From Euphorbia lathyris (lineage: Eukaryota > Streptophyta > Magnoliopsida > Malpighiales > Euphorbiaceae), in contig NC_088911.1 of assembly GCF_963576675.1 (NCBI RefSeq), positions 59,295,756-59,359,755 on the forward strand: a DNA stretch of 64,000 nucleotides. Reading direction: 5' to 3'. Below the pieces are notes generated by a model. It made no database searches and was not told the DNA's origin. It saw only the letters and a program-made list of their open reading frames with translations. A program made the position numbers and the translations under genes. Shown here one piece after another: positions 44,608 to 56,262 of this stretch. The number at the start of each line of letters is the position of its first letter. The first letter of the stretch is position 1.

Positions 44608-47545
44608 TGTAGACACCGAGTCGGAGGACCTGTGACGAAAACCTGAAAACAAGACGGTTGAAGCGATTGATTCTGGAAGTTTTGAAAAATATATAAAAAA
44701 TAATAAGCGAAGGAAAATCGACGGCACGGGACGTGCGCTCGGCGTCCGTCGGACGCACCGCGAGTGGCACGCTCTCGACGTCCGAGCAATGCCCAGGTCC
44801 GGTGGCACGTTGCGCGCTCTCATGGGCCTCTGAGCGCACGCGCCCGGTAGCGCGAAGCGCGCGTTCGGCGGCCGCGACGTGTAAGCGTCTGGCGGCGCGG
44901 AACGCGCGCTCGGCGGCCGCGGGGTGCGCACGCCCGACGGCACGAGGCACGCCCCGAGGGTCGTCGGGCGGGCGCCCAACCACGTCGGGCGAACGCCCGA
45001 CGACCGTTGGGCGAACGCCCGACGAAGGTCGGGCGCGGGCGCCCAACCTTGCGTTGGGCGCTCGCCCAACGCCGTTGGGCGATCGCCCAATGATTGTTGG
45101 GCGGCCGCCCAACAAGGTTGGGCGGTAGCCCAACACAAGGTTGGGCGGCCGCCCAACCCCAATGGGCGACGCCCAATTTCCTTTGGGCGTCGCCCATTGG
45201 TCCGGGGACCCGTTTGCCTATAAAAGGCACGGATCCCCATGCAAAAGAGGGGAGAGGGAATTTTGGAGAACTTTCTCACTCTAAACATTTTTAGAGAGAG
45301 AGAGTGATTTTTTTTGAGAAAAATAGTTTTTTTCCTCAAAAATTCCAAATTTTCTAAAGTTCAATTTTTACTAAATTTTCATAAAAAACGGAAGATCGTG
45401 GTTCGTGGAATCAATCGGCTTCGACTGTCAGATACCGAATTCGAGGTATTATCCGAGGACTAGACTCTTTATTTTATTTAATTTATTCTATTCTTCTATT
45501 TATTTTTTTATGTTATAGTTTTTATTCATTTAGTTATTTGTTTATTTTGTCACATTTTATTTACTTAGCGTATTTATTTAATTTTCATTTCGTGTTGAAT
45601 AACATTCGGTTTTGTTTTAAAATAAAAACCTCGTTTTTATATCCCAATACAAACCGTGATCCGATAAAAAGATAGTTCGGGTATCGAAAACGTTGTAATT
45701 ACAAGTTTTTAATTTAAAAGAGATTTCCAAATAATGTTTTGAAATAAAAAACGTCGTTTAGGAACTTCCGTTTTCGACTATGATCCATCTTTGGTAGTTT
45801 GGAAATCCAAAACGATTGAATTAGATTTAATTTAAAGCTTTTGAATAAATCTGGAAACATTTAGGAGTGCTGCTGTAATTTACCTATTCTGTCACTAAAT
45901 GCTGTTTACCGACGGATTTTCCGTCGGTAAATCTGCCAAAACGTAAAAAATGCCATTTCAGTCCCTTTTTCTTAACTTTTAAGCTTTTAATCCTTGGTAT
46001 ATATATGTATAGTCATGTAATATATGTTTTTCAAATTATTTTAGAACTTTAGCATATATAATTATTTTAGAATATTTGTATACTATTTTTATTCTATTTT
46101 ACAATATAAGTATGAGTATATATATATGTATTCCTTTTTCATTGATTTGGGTAATATTAGTTATTTGGTATTTTGGAAAATAATTAATACATATTAGTAT
46201 ATGGTATTTTTGGTATTTAAAACTATATTAGTTATGTATATGTATAGTTTTGGAATATTTGGGTTATTTTAGTGATTATCGAATGAAATCATTTTTTATA
46301 AGTATTATTTTCTTAGTTATAGGATTTATTTACTATTTTCACATTTTCAAAGTATAGATATATTGTACCTATTATTTTTATATACATATAGTTCCTTTTG
46401 TATTAACTTTTATTTTCATATTCTATTTTTGATTTAAATATATATATATATGTTAGAATTACTTTCTTTATTCTTTTGGGCTTAATCATGGGTACATGTT
46501 TCAAGTGGACTTTGTTTGAGTATAGATGGTGGTTTAAATGGGTTTATTATGGTAATTATAATTAGTAAAGAGTCCATTAAATAAGTGGAGAAAATAAATC
46601 ACAAAAAGAGAGTTTTCAATTGAATTATTTAAATTAATGAGTTTTTAGATTTCTAATGTAAATAAATAGAGTTATTCTTGTTGATATTTCAAATTGTTTC
46701 TCAAAACACCACGTTTTAAAACCTTAGTCCGTTCCAACGACGGATCTAGCGAACATTGTAATTAAAATCGTTTTCGTTGCGAATAATAGAGTTTTGAACC
46801 ATTTTCTCAAAGGATTTGTACAAAATAAAATTGACTTGTATGTTTAACCACGTTTTCTCGTTAGAAGGTTTTTATCTTAACGTTTTCAAAATGCTCGAGT
46901 CGTTCCAACGGCGATTTGGGTGAACTTCATCAAACGGGGTTTTGAAACGCACCTAAATCGTTCCAACGACGATTAAGATGCGAACCATGTAAATAAACTC
47001 GTTTTGGGGAAATAAGTTAGCATAGAATAAACACACAACATGACATGTAAATAAGTCGTAAATAAATCACTTCTTTCTTTCCCCTCTCTGTGTATGTATA
47101 ACGTAAATGGGTGATTCTTTACTGATGTGGCTTTTCAATAACATATGCTCAAAACGGTTTCTAAAAAGAGAAAGAAAAGGGTTTCAAATGAATTTTAAAC
47201 TTAAAGAAGTATACGATTAGTCCGTTATCGCCTAACATGCTGAGTAGGAGGCCGGTGGTTCATAACCGGGCGATGTCGGGGTGCCTAGTAGCCTTTCTCC
47301 GGAAAGGAGCTAGCCGTCTCGGCTCGTACCTAAGTTTCCCGAACCCACACCGGTCTCCCGCAAGGGATCGGTGTTCATTTTCCCATTCGTGGGTGGCGAC
47401 TCTTCCATATCTCCGAGCTCCGGTCCTGCCGAGCAGCTTGATTCCACGATTGGTTGCTTTTGGCGCCAATCACCGCTTACGTCGCCATGAGGTTGTCCAC
47501 CCCCCGGTCCGCCCGGGAGATTAGGCCGCGGCACCTCGTCTAACA
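44608..47545 (+). repeat. 3' LTR of the Tat/Ogre-like element
   Basis: Same start and end as the 5' LTR, 59 bp longer overall. The main gain is in the GGGCG...CGCCC hairpin array (about 44963-45200, against 28050-28219); a few short indels elsewhere offset it. The inverted repeat at 45905-45931 is a perfect 12-bp stem here, while the 5' copy has one mismatch. Confidence 0.95.
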
Positions 47546-47550
47546 CCTGT

Positions 47551-48024
47551 GTATTGTATTATCACTATGTAAAGGTTCAATGTGGTAAAAACAAGTTGTT
47601 GATAACTGATTGATATACTAACTGTAATAATAAATTATATAGTATATGATTATTAGGGTGAGTCTTAGACTCTTAATGAAGCTTCATGTGTTGTATTTGA
47701 ACTTCACCTATATGGACATAAGGAGTGGTGCCGCTCCTAATGAAAGCGAGGTCTACTTTTATAACTGTCCATGAAGTCTAGGATGAGCACATGGCCATAA
47801 TAGTGCTACCATTTCTATGAACGTATATTTATATAGAAGTTATGTGTGTAATACTTCCGGTATAACAAAAGTGATTATGGCTCAAAAGCAGCAAGCCGCC
47901 ATTAATTTCGTTTTTCCTTGAAGGATTACACTAAGTGGAGGTCCAAATCGCAAGATACCGACATTTATGCATAACTCTAATGAGATTTATTTAAACACCA
48001 ATACGTAAAGCCTAAGTGGGGGAT
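47551..48024 (+). other. 3' untranslated end of the copia element with polypurine tract
   Basis: Resumes the copia internal region after the gypsy insertion. No ORF. It ends AAGTGGGGGAT (48014-48024), the polypurine tract, directly before the 3' LTR. Confidence 0.85.
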
Positions 48025-48436
48025 TGTTGTATATTAGTCTTTAATATTGGTGTTGTGGTAATTCCACATGGAAAGAATAAGAAAGAAATCTATCTTTTAT
48101 ATTGTCTAGAGACATCTGTATTGTCTAGAGACATTTGTATTGTCTAGAGACATCTGTATTTTGGATAAAGATAAAACAGTTTTATAACTGTTTGACAACA
48201 AACTTTTTGGTTATAAATATCCTCAATCCTTCATACCTTTTCACTTACTGTTTTAATTATTCAAATACGTTCATAGGGAAATTAATGAAATTGCTATCAT
48301 TAATTTTATGTTAGGGAAATCTTAGAGGAAACTTAGTCAGAAACCCAATAGCAATTGATAGTGGGGGCTAATATTTCCTTAAGGACAGTGATTAATCATG
48401 TCCCTATTTTATGTTTGTGATCCTAAATTTCTAACA
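48025..48436 (+). repeat. 3' LTR of the copia element
   Basis: 412 bp, same ends as the 5' LTR, with the three-fold CTAGAGACATCTG repeat, the TATAAATA box and the 14-bp LTR segment complementary to the primer-binding position all retained. Followed by the TATAT target duplication. Confidence 0.96.
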
Positions 48437-48441
48437 TATAT

Positions 48442-49705
48442 GTATATACTACTCCATCTGACACACATTTGAAGTGAGAAGTTTCTGTCGGCTAGAGCGA
48501 GCTAGAGCGAACTTTAGTGCCACTGTATTAACCATCTTTTGCATAGGCAATCTGTTTGAAAATAGAAAGAGCAAAAGAATTGCTCAATGCACATTTATTT
48601 GCAGTCAGATTCTGATTTTTGAGAAGTTACTTCTCTTTGATCTGATAAACAGGGAAAGCAAAGTTCTAACATGTTCATATATATTCATGCTCTAATAGTA
48701 TCTTGATTGATTCGGAAATGCTCTCACATATCAAAATGATTTTGAAGTTATTTTCTAAATGTCAGTTATCTATTTATTCATATGAAGCTAGCTTAAATTG
48801 CTTTGATGCATGCTTCAGTTAGTTTATCCGTAGCATGAACAAATCTGTTGTTTCCGTCAAAATTGCTTTCAAAATGTTTTTTTAACAGGTTAAACGTTAT
48901 TTTGTTCTTTTGATATACGAGCTACAAAGATAAATTTGTGAAAAATGCATTTATGTCTTTTACAAATTTGTGATAAAATTTGTGTTTACAAATCTGAACT
49001 GTTCTAACAAAATGATTTACCATCTTTTATGTTCAAACAGATTAAAAATGTTCTTTTAAAAAGTTAGTTTTCCCCAACCTCATTTGAAACCATGTTATAC
49101 TTCAGGGAGAGCCTATCGAACCGTTTTCAAATTCATTCAAAAATTCAATCAAGTGTTATTTTTTAAAACTGGTCTGTAACTCAGGGGAAGCTTAACAAAA
49201 TGATCTCTAGCTCAGGGGAAACTTATGTTTAAGAAATTGATTATAGTGGAGTATAAAAACCTATAAATTTTGCTAATCATAAAAAATGGGAGAATGTTAA
49301 ATACATGGTTTTGATAACTATATTATTAAATTTTAAGCCAGATTATCATATTCTAATTAATCAAATTAAACCTTAAATGATAAGTATTCCATGAATATAT
49401 CTAATTAAAAGGCTTATAATAAATAAACTATAAATTAGTCTATTAATAAAGGTTAAAATATTTTTTATTAAAAAATAATACATGCATAAGAGTCTTTATT
49501 AAAAAGTTGTATCCATAATTTAATTACTTTCGTATATACATGTCATTCTTAATGAAAATACACTTTATAATATTAACACAAATACAAAGAACTAAATAGT
49601 ATATTTGGTATATATTTGGGGTAACATTATTAAGTATAAATTGCATGCATATTCAGCCAAAGAAGGAAGAGTAAATTAAGTGTGTTGATGAATCATTAAC
49701 TCCTA
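48442..49705. other. Intergenic, no recognisable feature
   Basis: AT-rich, no domain-bearing frame. A 73-codon frame at 48474-48695 is not recognised. Confidence 0.5.
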
Positions 49706-49906
49706 CAAAATAATGGATAATTCCTAAAAAAATGTTCATTTTAATAATAATTTTAAAGAGAATTTGGGGTTAAAAATAATTTCCCCTTTAATGCTCTAAA
49801 TATTTACTATAGTTAAATGACACCAGTAATTAATATACCGGTGTCATTATTTGAAGGAACCTGGTGTGTGAAACACCGGGTTCATTACAGTAGAGCTGCA
49901 GCAGCC

Positions 49907-51466
49907 TTAATATATATTTTTTATATAATAATCACAATTCTTTACATACATACCTATTATACTAATTAATATATATATATAATATTTATTTCTCATGCTT
50001 ATCAAATTAAATTTAATATATCATTATTTTTAGGGATAAGATACCAAAACAAGTATATGATTTTTGGAAAAGTATTAATTTATACTTTACGTATAAAATA
50101 GCACCAATAAAATACCAATTTAGGCATCGATAATGGAATGAGACACGTCATTGATATTACTTCGTTAAGTTCTGTCAGTTGTACGTGGAGGGAGAAATCA
50201 GAACTTAACGGAATAATTTTAATGACGTGTCCAATCCGTTATCAAGACCTAAATTGGTACCCTTTTTAAACGTTAGATATATATTGGTGCTATTTTGTAC
50301 GTGAAGCCTAAATTGATAATTTCCAAAAAATCATAGTCCTATTTTAGTACCTTATCCCTTATTTTTAACATATAAAACCTTTTGCGGTCCCCTTTATCTA
50401 ACACGTTATTTAGTCATTGTATTTTAATAATACACTTTTAGACTTGGCAATTATCGTGTTTGATTCATGTTTGTGTCGTGTCATTTTTTAAGTTTGTGTT
50501 AAAAAGAGTATCCTAACCTTAGATTAAAAACTTTCGTGTCACAATCGTGTTAACCTGTTCGGGTTAGTATCAATTTCGTGTCGTGTTTTCGAGAGGCTAA
50601 ATTTACACGTGTGTGCGTAAACAATTATTTTTTTGCTAAATTGAACTTACTGATTTTTTTTTATATATACGTGTTATAATTTAAGTGGTCCATAACCAAT
50701 TTTCACGTACGAATGTAAAACTTCTTAAAATTATTCTAAGTTTATATTATGAAAGTAAAACTGAGTCCATTTGAACAAACTTAGAGAAATTTATTGTCTA
50801 TCTATATTAATCAAGTTGAATTTTGTAATTAAATACGAACTCAATAACTTCATTAACCACAATGAACCTTAATTTGTAAGAAACATGAGGTCAAAACTAT
50901 TCATAATAAGGGTGGTTCCAGTGGCCGAGGGTCGGAGAGGTTAAACTTAGAGGTGGCAAATGTACACACGATACGAAATCGACATGTGATTTTAGTGTTT
51001 GAGTTTAGCTTAGTAGGTAATGTGTCATTTTTGGATTGACACAAAACTGACATTACCTACTAAGCTTCGTGTCAATCCAAAAATTTGCATGTCTGTTTCG
51101 TGTCAAACCAAAAAATTGTGTCAGTTTCGTGCCAACCCAAAAATTTATGTGTCAATTTCGTGTCAACCCAAAAATTAGCCTCTCGAAAATACGATATAAA
51201 ATCGATACTAATCCGAACAGGTTAAAATATAATGACTAAATAGCGTGTAAGATAAAATATAGGGACTGGAAAAGATTTTATATGTTAAAAAATAATGAAA
51301 TATTAAATTTAATTCGATAGTTACTAGGAGTAAGTATTGTATACGTATATATATATTAGTATTATTTTTTTTTTATGTAATAAAGAAAAATATATTAGTA
51401 TAATAGATATGTAGGTAGAAATTAGAATTGTGATTTTTATAAAAAAAAAATACTATACTATTATTT
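49907..51466. mobile_element. Non-coding foldback element inside the MULE terminal repeat
   Basis: The two halves are inverted copies: left includes AATCACAATTC, ACATATAAAACC, TTATTTAGTCATTGTATTTTA and TTTTCGAGAGGCTAA; right carries their complements (51160-51440). There is no ORF. The centre repeats the word GTGTCAA.CCAAAAATT. Alignment with the right MULE repeat, which lacks this DNA, shows it is an insertion. Exact tips and target duplication are not certain. Confidence 0.75.
50024..50367. mobile_element. 326-bp MITE with 9-bp target duplication (Mutator type)
   Basis: The ends GGGATAAG (50033) and CTTATCCC (50358) cap a body that is one long inverted repeat (GACACGTCATTGA... and complement). 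TTATTTTTA is duplicated at 50024-50032 and 50359-50367. The opposite arm of the host foldback element (near 51280) has the uninterrupted site, confirming insertion. Confidence 0.9.
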
Positions 51467-51820
51467 TTCCTAAAAATAATGCCTATTTTGGCATTATTGA
51501 CCACAGTGCACCCGGGTTAAACTTATTGCACACTATAATGCTAAAAAGTTTAACCCGGGTTAGTTGAAACCGGTGATCCATTCACCGGTTTCAAAAAGTG
51601 TGAAGACCCCGGTATTTCATTTATCGGGGTTACTGCCATGTCTGCCAAAAGCAGACATGGCAGTCTGGAGACCGGTTAACTGAAACCGGTGATTCATTCA
51701 TCGGTTTCACTGGCGTGCGAATAATATTCGCACGCCAACTCTGCTTCCACAGAGGAAGCAGAGTCAAATTTCAAAATTATTGAAGGGGCAAAAATGCTGT
51801 TTTGCCTTTCAATTTCGGAA

Positions 51821-52630
51821 TATAAACAATTACCCTTTACAGCCAAAACATTTCTTCTTCTCTTCTTCAACCCTCTTCACAATCCTCTCTTCTCAACTCC
51901 TCTCTTCCTCATACTTCTCTTCTTCAAGTAATCTACATACTTCTCTTCTACAAGGTAATTAATACCTCTTAATTTACTTTTCTAATTAATTATATTGTTA
52001 ATACTTGCATGATAATGTTAATACTTGTATAATTTATAGTTCCAAGTAATTAAAATGTTTATATTAGATAGTAAAATGTTAATATACTTGTATAATTTAC
52101 TTTTGAAATATATTTTTAGTTAGTAAATTAGTGTTTTTAGTTAACTAAATATCTTTTAGTTAGTAAAAGAGTGTAAATTAAATTAGTATAATTAAATTGT
52201 TTATATTTGTTAGTAAATATATTTTTAGTTAGTAAATAAGTGTTTTTAGTTAGTAAATGAGTGTTTTTAGTTAACTAAATATCTTTTAGTTAGTAAAAGA
52301 GTGTATATCTTTTAGTTAGTGTATATAAAATAGTGTATATAATTAAATTGTTTAGATTTGTTAGTAAATATTTTTTAGTTACCAAATGTGTGTTTTTAGC
52401 CAACTAAATATGTTTTAATTAGTGAGAAAGTATATATTGTAGTAAATTTAGTTAACTAGTATATTCTAGTATATTTGGTAGATGGGTATATTTAGTCAAC
52501 TAAGTATATTTAGTAGTTAATAATGTATGAAAATATTTTGCTTTGTTAGTACAATTATTTTTAATTAGTTCATAATGTACAACTATGCTTAGGTAAATAG
52601 TTGGCTTTTATATATTTATCATTTTAATTA
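51821..52630. repeat. AT-rich repeats of TTTTAGTTAGTAAA type inside the MULE
   Basis: Copies of TTTTAGTTAGTAAA and TTTAGTTAACTAAATAT alternate irregularly, about 110-130 bp per period. Non-coding; probably 5' leader or spacer of the MULE left arm. Confidence 0.6.
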
Positions 52631-55600
52631 TTCAAAATATTATACAACAACAAACAACAACAAAGCCTTAGTCCCGAAATGATTCGGGGTCGGCTAACAT
52701 GAACCATCATATAAAACCGTAAAAATCAAGTCGTGTCAGCGACACAGATTCGCTCCCTCCACTCCGTCCTATCCACTACCATATTTTCCTCAATTCCCAA
52801 TAAACTCATATCACTCTCGATCACCCTCCTCCAAGTTTGCTTAGGTCTTCCCCTACCCCTCACCACTACATCCCTTTGCCACTCTTCGGTTCTCCTAACC
52901 GGCGCATCAAGCGCTCTACGTCTCACATGGCCAAACCACCTTAGTCGGTTTTCTCTCATTTTATTCTCAATAGATGTGACCCCTACTTTTGTCCTAATTA
53001 TTTCATTACGCACCCGGTCCTTTCTCGTGTGACCACACATCCATCTCAACATACGCATCTCCGCCACCGACATCTTATGGATGTGGCAGTGTTTCACTGC
53101 CCAACACTCCGTACCATATAACAATGCTGGTCTAATTGCCGTCCGGTAGAATTTTCTCTTCAATCTATTAGGCATGCCGGGATCACAAAGGAAACCCGTA
53201 GCACTCTTCCACTTCGACCAACCAGCTTTAATCCTATGAGCAACATCTCCATCTACTTCTCCATCCGTTTGGATAATAGATCCTAAATACCGGAAGCAAT
53301 CCGAGACCTGAACAACTCTCCCATCTAGGGTGATTGTCCCTTCCTCCCTACTCCTACGGCCGCTAAACTTACACTCCAAATATTCTGTCTTACTTCGACT
53401 CAACTTAAAGCCTCTAGATTCTAGAGTTTGCCTCCATAGTTCCAACTTCATCTCCACTGCTTCTTTCATCTCATCAACCAACACAATATCATCTGCAAAC
53501 AGCATGCACCATGGTATACCATCTTGAAGTGAACTTGTTAGTTCATCCATAACGATGGCAAAAAGAAATGGGCTTAGTGCGGAACCTTGATGCACTCCAA
53601 TCGTAATAGGAAACTCTTCAGTCTTCCCAACACTAGTACGTACACTCGTGCATACTCCCTCATACATGTCCTTTATGATGTCAATATATTTCCGCGAAAT
53701 GCCTTTCCTTATCAAGGCCCACCAAAGTACTTCCCTTGGTACCTTATCATATGCTTTCTCCAAGTCAATGAAAACCATATGCAAGTCTTTCTTCTTATTT
53801 CGATAGTGCTCCATTAATTGTCTCATTAGATGGATGGCTTCCATAGTTGATCTTCCCGGCATAAAGCCAAACTGGTTTTCCGAGATCTTCACCGTCCTCC
53901 TTAGCCTTTGTTCAATTACTCGCTCCCAAAGTTTCATAGTGTGACTCATTAATTTGATTCCCCGATAGTTGGCACAATCTTGGACATCGCCTTTGTTCTT
54001 ATACAAAGGGATTAAGGTACTTTTCCTCCATTCTGATGGCATCTTATTGTTTCTCCAAATTTTGTTGAAGAACGTCGTCAACCATTCGATTCCTCTTTCT
54101 CCCAAACATCTCCAAATCTCAATAGGGATGCCATCAGGTCCTACTGCTTTCTTCAACTTCATCTTACTTAATGCCATTTTGACTTCACCCTTTTGAATTC
54201 TCCGCAGGCATTCATGATTTATCATATCATGATGGATACTTATATCTCCAACATCTTGTTGGCGATCTCCATTAAATAAGTCATCAAAATAGGACCTCCA
54301 TCGTTCCTTGATATCCTTATCTCCAACTAGGACTTTCTGGTCCACATCCTTCACACATTTAACTTTTCCGAGATCTCGCGTCTTCCTATCTCTCATCCGA
54401 GCAATTCTATATATGTCTCTTTCCCCTTCTTTCGTATCCAATCTTGTATACAGATCCCGATTCACCTTTGCTCTAGCATCTCGTATGACCTTCTTTACTT
54501 CCCTTTTAGCCTCTTTGTATTTTTCGTAGTTCTCGTCACTCCTACATTTCCCCAATAGTTTATAGGATTCTCTCTTACTCTTTACTGCTTGTCGTACTTC
54601 TTCTGTCCACCAAGATGTGTCCTTACCCGGTGGCATGCTACCTTTAGATTCCCCTAGAACTTCCTTCGCTACTTCCCTTATACTATGCTCCATCTTATTC
54701 CATATCGAATCTATATCTGAATCCATATTGCAAGTCCAAATATCTTTTTTGGTAATCTCATCCACAAATTTTTGTTGATTCTCCCCTTGCAATTTCCACC
54801 ACTTAATCTTAGTCTCTACTTGAGGTGTTTGTTTTCTTATACATTTCCTACTTCGAAAATCTAGCACCACTACTCTATGTTGGGTTGTCGTACTCTCACC
54901 AGGGATCACCTTACAATCAATATAACTCTTTCTCCAAGCACTCCTTACTAAGAAGAAGTCAATTTGGCTCGCATTACCGCCACTCCGATAAGTCACTAAG
55001 TGGGATGTTCTCTTCATAAACCATGTGTTCATGATACTCAAGTCATAGGCTGATGCGAATTCCAAAATATCATTTCCTGCTTCATTCTTATCTCCAAAAC
55101 CATACCCTCCATGAACACTCTCAAACCCATCTCGCCTAGAACCCACGTGTCCATTGAGATCACCCCCTAGTACCATTTTTTCATCCCTAGGAACCTGTTG
55201 CACCACTTCCTCTAAGTCATCCCAAAAAGCATGTCTTATAGACACATCTAATCCTATTTGTGGCGCATATGCACTAATGACATTCACAACCTCATCCCCT
55301 ATCACTAGCTTAACACTCATAATTCTATCGCTCTTCCTAGACACCGCTACTACCTCATCAATATACTCCCTATCAATAAGAATACCTACTCCATTTCTAC
55401 CCTTATCCTTTCCTGAGTACCAAAGCTTATAACCCCACAGAGCTATCTCTCTAGCCTTGGCTCCAACCCACTTGGTTTCTTGTAGGCATAATATATTTAT
55501 TCTCCTCCTCTTCATAACATCTACAATTTCAGCTAATCTTCCTGTCAAAGAACCTATGTTCCATGTCCCAAAGCGTAACCTACTACCCTTACCCCTACCC

Positions 55601-55911
55601 CTACCATTACCGTGGACTAGCTTATTTACCCGCAACCCTTGCATATTTGACACCACCCCCGGGTCCTAGGGTGGCGCCCCGCTTCGGGGCGATGACCTAG
55701 CAACCCTTGCACATTTATCACTACACCCGGGTCTAGGAAGTGCAGCGCATCGCTGAGTAGGGAACGCCCCAACGGTATTTATATTATGGTTCATGTCATA
55801 AGATGTGGCTAAGTTTTACGCTGGCCGCCACAAACCTACCGCAACCCTCCTCCTTTGTCCGGGCTTGGGACCGGCTGTAAAGGCCACCAAGTGACCTTCA
55901 AAATATTATAC
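52631..55911 (-). mobile_element. Full-length RTE-type LINE with 15-bp target duplication
   Basis: The direct repeat TTCAAAATATTATAC lies at 52631-52645 and 55897-55911. The 3' end (left) is a GTT-type microsatellite tail, TTGTTGTTTGTTGTTGT on the minus strand, as in RTE elements, and the 5' UTR (right) is about 240 bp. It holds one long ORF. It landed in the left arm of the MULE, 50 bp upstream of the PMD gene start. Confidence 0.95.
52726..55656 (-). CDS. RTE LINE ORF: endonuclease plus reverse transcriptase
   Basis: 976 codons, uninterrupted. N-terminal apurinic-type endonuclease: [10 protein letters not shown] (31-40), LQETKW with E60, GGDLNGHVG (164-172), SQIDFFLV with D233, and H260. 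[14 protein letters not shown] (504-515), [12 protein letters not shown] (629-640), [13 protein letters not shown] (687-699), LFADDIVLV (719-727), then [12 protein letters not shown]. There is no separate gag ORF and no RNase H, as usual for RTE. The protein nicks target DNA and copies the RNA in place. All catalytic residues I can check are present, so it may be active or only recently silenced. Overlapping + frames are shadows. Confidence 0.96.
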   Translation of the reverse strand: MVSNMQGLRVNKLVHGNGRGRGKGSRLRFGTWNIGSLTGRLAEIVDVMKRRRINILCLQETKWVGAKAREIALWGYKLWYSGKDKGRNGVGILIDREYIDEVVAVSRKSDRIMSVKLVIGDEVVNVISAYAPQIGLDVSIRHAFWDDLEEVVQQVPRDEKMVLGGDLNGHVGSRRDGFESVHGGYGFGDKNEAGNDILEFASAYDLSIMNTWFMKRTSHLVTYRSGGNASQIDFFLVRSAWRKSYIDCKVIPGESTTTQHRVVVLDFRSRKCIRKQTPQVETKIKWWKLQGENQQKFVDEITKKDIWTCNMDSDIDSIWNKMEHSIREVAKEVLGESKGSMPPGKDTSWWTEEVRQAVKSKRESYKLLGKCRSDENYEKYKEAKREVKKVIRDARAKVNRDLYTRLDTKEGERDIYRIARMRDRKTRDLGKVKCVKDVDQKVLVGDKDIKERWRSYFDDLFNGDRQQDVGDISIHHDMINHECLRRIQKGEVKMALSKMKLKKAVGPDGIPIEIWRCLGERGIEWLTTFFNKIWRNNKMPSEWRKSTLIPLYKNKGDVQDCANYRGIKLMSHTMKLWERVIEQRLRRTVKISENQFGFMPGRSTMEAIHLMRQLMEHYRNKKKDLHMVFIDLEKAYDKVPREVLWWALIRKGISRKYIDIIKDMYEGVCTSVRTSVGKTEEFPITIGVHQGSALSPFLFAIVMDELTSSLQDGIPWCMLFADDIVLVDEMKEAVEMKLELWRQTLESRGFKLSRSKTEYLECKFSGRRSREEGTITLDGRVVQVSDCFRYLGSIIQTDGEVDGDVAHRIKAGWSKWKSATGFLCDPGMPNRLKRKFYRTAIRPALLYGTECWAVKHCHIHKMSVAEMRMLRWMCGHTRKDRVRNEIIRTKVGVTSIENKMRENRLRWFGHVRRRALDAPVRRTEEWQRDVVVRGRGRPKQTWRRVIESDMSLLGIEENMVVDRTEWRERICVADTT

Positions 55912-55960
55912 TAATCAAATTTTACTATCATCCATTATGTATGTGAACTCTTAAGAGACG

Positions 55961-56262
55961 ATGGCATATGGAAGAAGAGATGAACAAGTTATACAATCTC
56001 ATCCACAGAATGCAGATTTATTGCATCTACAACCCGCTCACCGTTCACAAAATATATGGATGAACCCGGTAAAATTTCAACCTTAACATATTAGTCTTAC
56101 TAAATGCTTTCAAACATATTCTAACATATTACGTTTATAAATATATAGGATGATGGTGTTGTTTTGCGATGTCAAAGAGCATCGGGATTCAAGGCATTCC
56201 GCAACATAGATCCAAGGATTGAGGCATATCTAAAATCTTCTGGATTTAGTTGTAATTGCTGA
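55961..56262 (+). pseudogene. 5' part of a PMD (MAIN-like) gene carried by the MULE
   Basis: Exon 1 (55961-56068, MAYGRRDEQVIQ to NIWMNP) and exon 2 (from 56149, DDGVVLRCQRASGF) are joined by a GT-AG intron in phase. The segment FRNIDPRIEAYLKSSGF is the typical start of plant-mobile-domain proteins. It runs into a TGA at 56260-56262, where the oppositely oriented transposase also ends abruptly. The bulk of the PMD is missing, probably through an internal deletion. Confidence 0.72.

Larger units (their letters stand above)
27695..47545 (+). mobile_element. Tat/Ogre-like Ty3/gypsy element with antisense PMD gene
   Basis: LTRs at 27695-30573 (2879 bp) and 44608-47545 (2938 bp) start TGTAGACACCGAG and end CGTCTAACA. 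The target duplication CCTGT lies at 27690-27694 and 47546-47550. The 5' LTR is followed by a primer-binding site and the 3' LTR is preceded by a purine tract. Gene order protease-RT-RNase H-second RNase H-integrase, very long LTRs, a 7-kb polyprotein and an antisense gene between pol and the 3' LTR all point to the Tat lineage (Ogre/Retand-like). The two LTRs look very similar by eye, so the insertion is probably young and is later than the copia insertion. Confidence 0.96.
23271..48436 (+). mobile_element. Ty1/copia element, interrupted by a nested gypsy element
   Basis: Two 412-bp LTRs (23271-23682 and 48025-48436) start TGTTGTATATTAG and end TTTCTAACA, and are flanked by the 5-bp direct repeat TATAT (23266-23270 and 48437-48441). 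The internal order is gag, protease, integrase, RT, RNase H, which defines Ty1/copia. A 19.85-kb gypsy element plus its 5-bp duplication sits 31 bp after the pol stop. Without it the copia element is about 5.3 kb. The coding region has several frameshifts and stops, so it cannot move on its own. Confidence 0.97.
49715..51820. repeat. Left terminal inverted repeat of the MULE, split by an insertion
   Basis: 49715-49906 plus about 51467-51820 match the right repeat in inverse orientation (about 550 bp). It is built of successive short hairpins: GACACC...GGTGTC, AACCTGGTG/CACCGGGTT, GAAACCGGTG/CACCGGTTTC (twice), CATGTCTGC/GCAGACATG, GGCGTGCGAAT/ATTCGCACGCC and CTCTGCTTCC/GGAAGCAGAG. Confidence 0.88.

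Noticed and set aside
53330..55669. Plus-strand frames of 64-92 codons
   Set aside because: Shadows of the RTE ORF on the minus strand.
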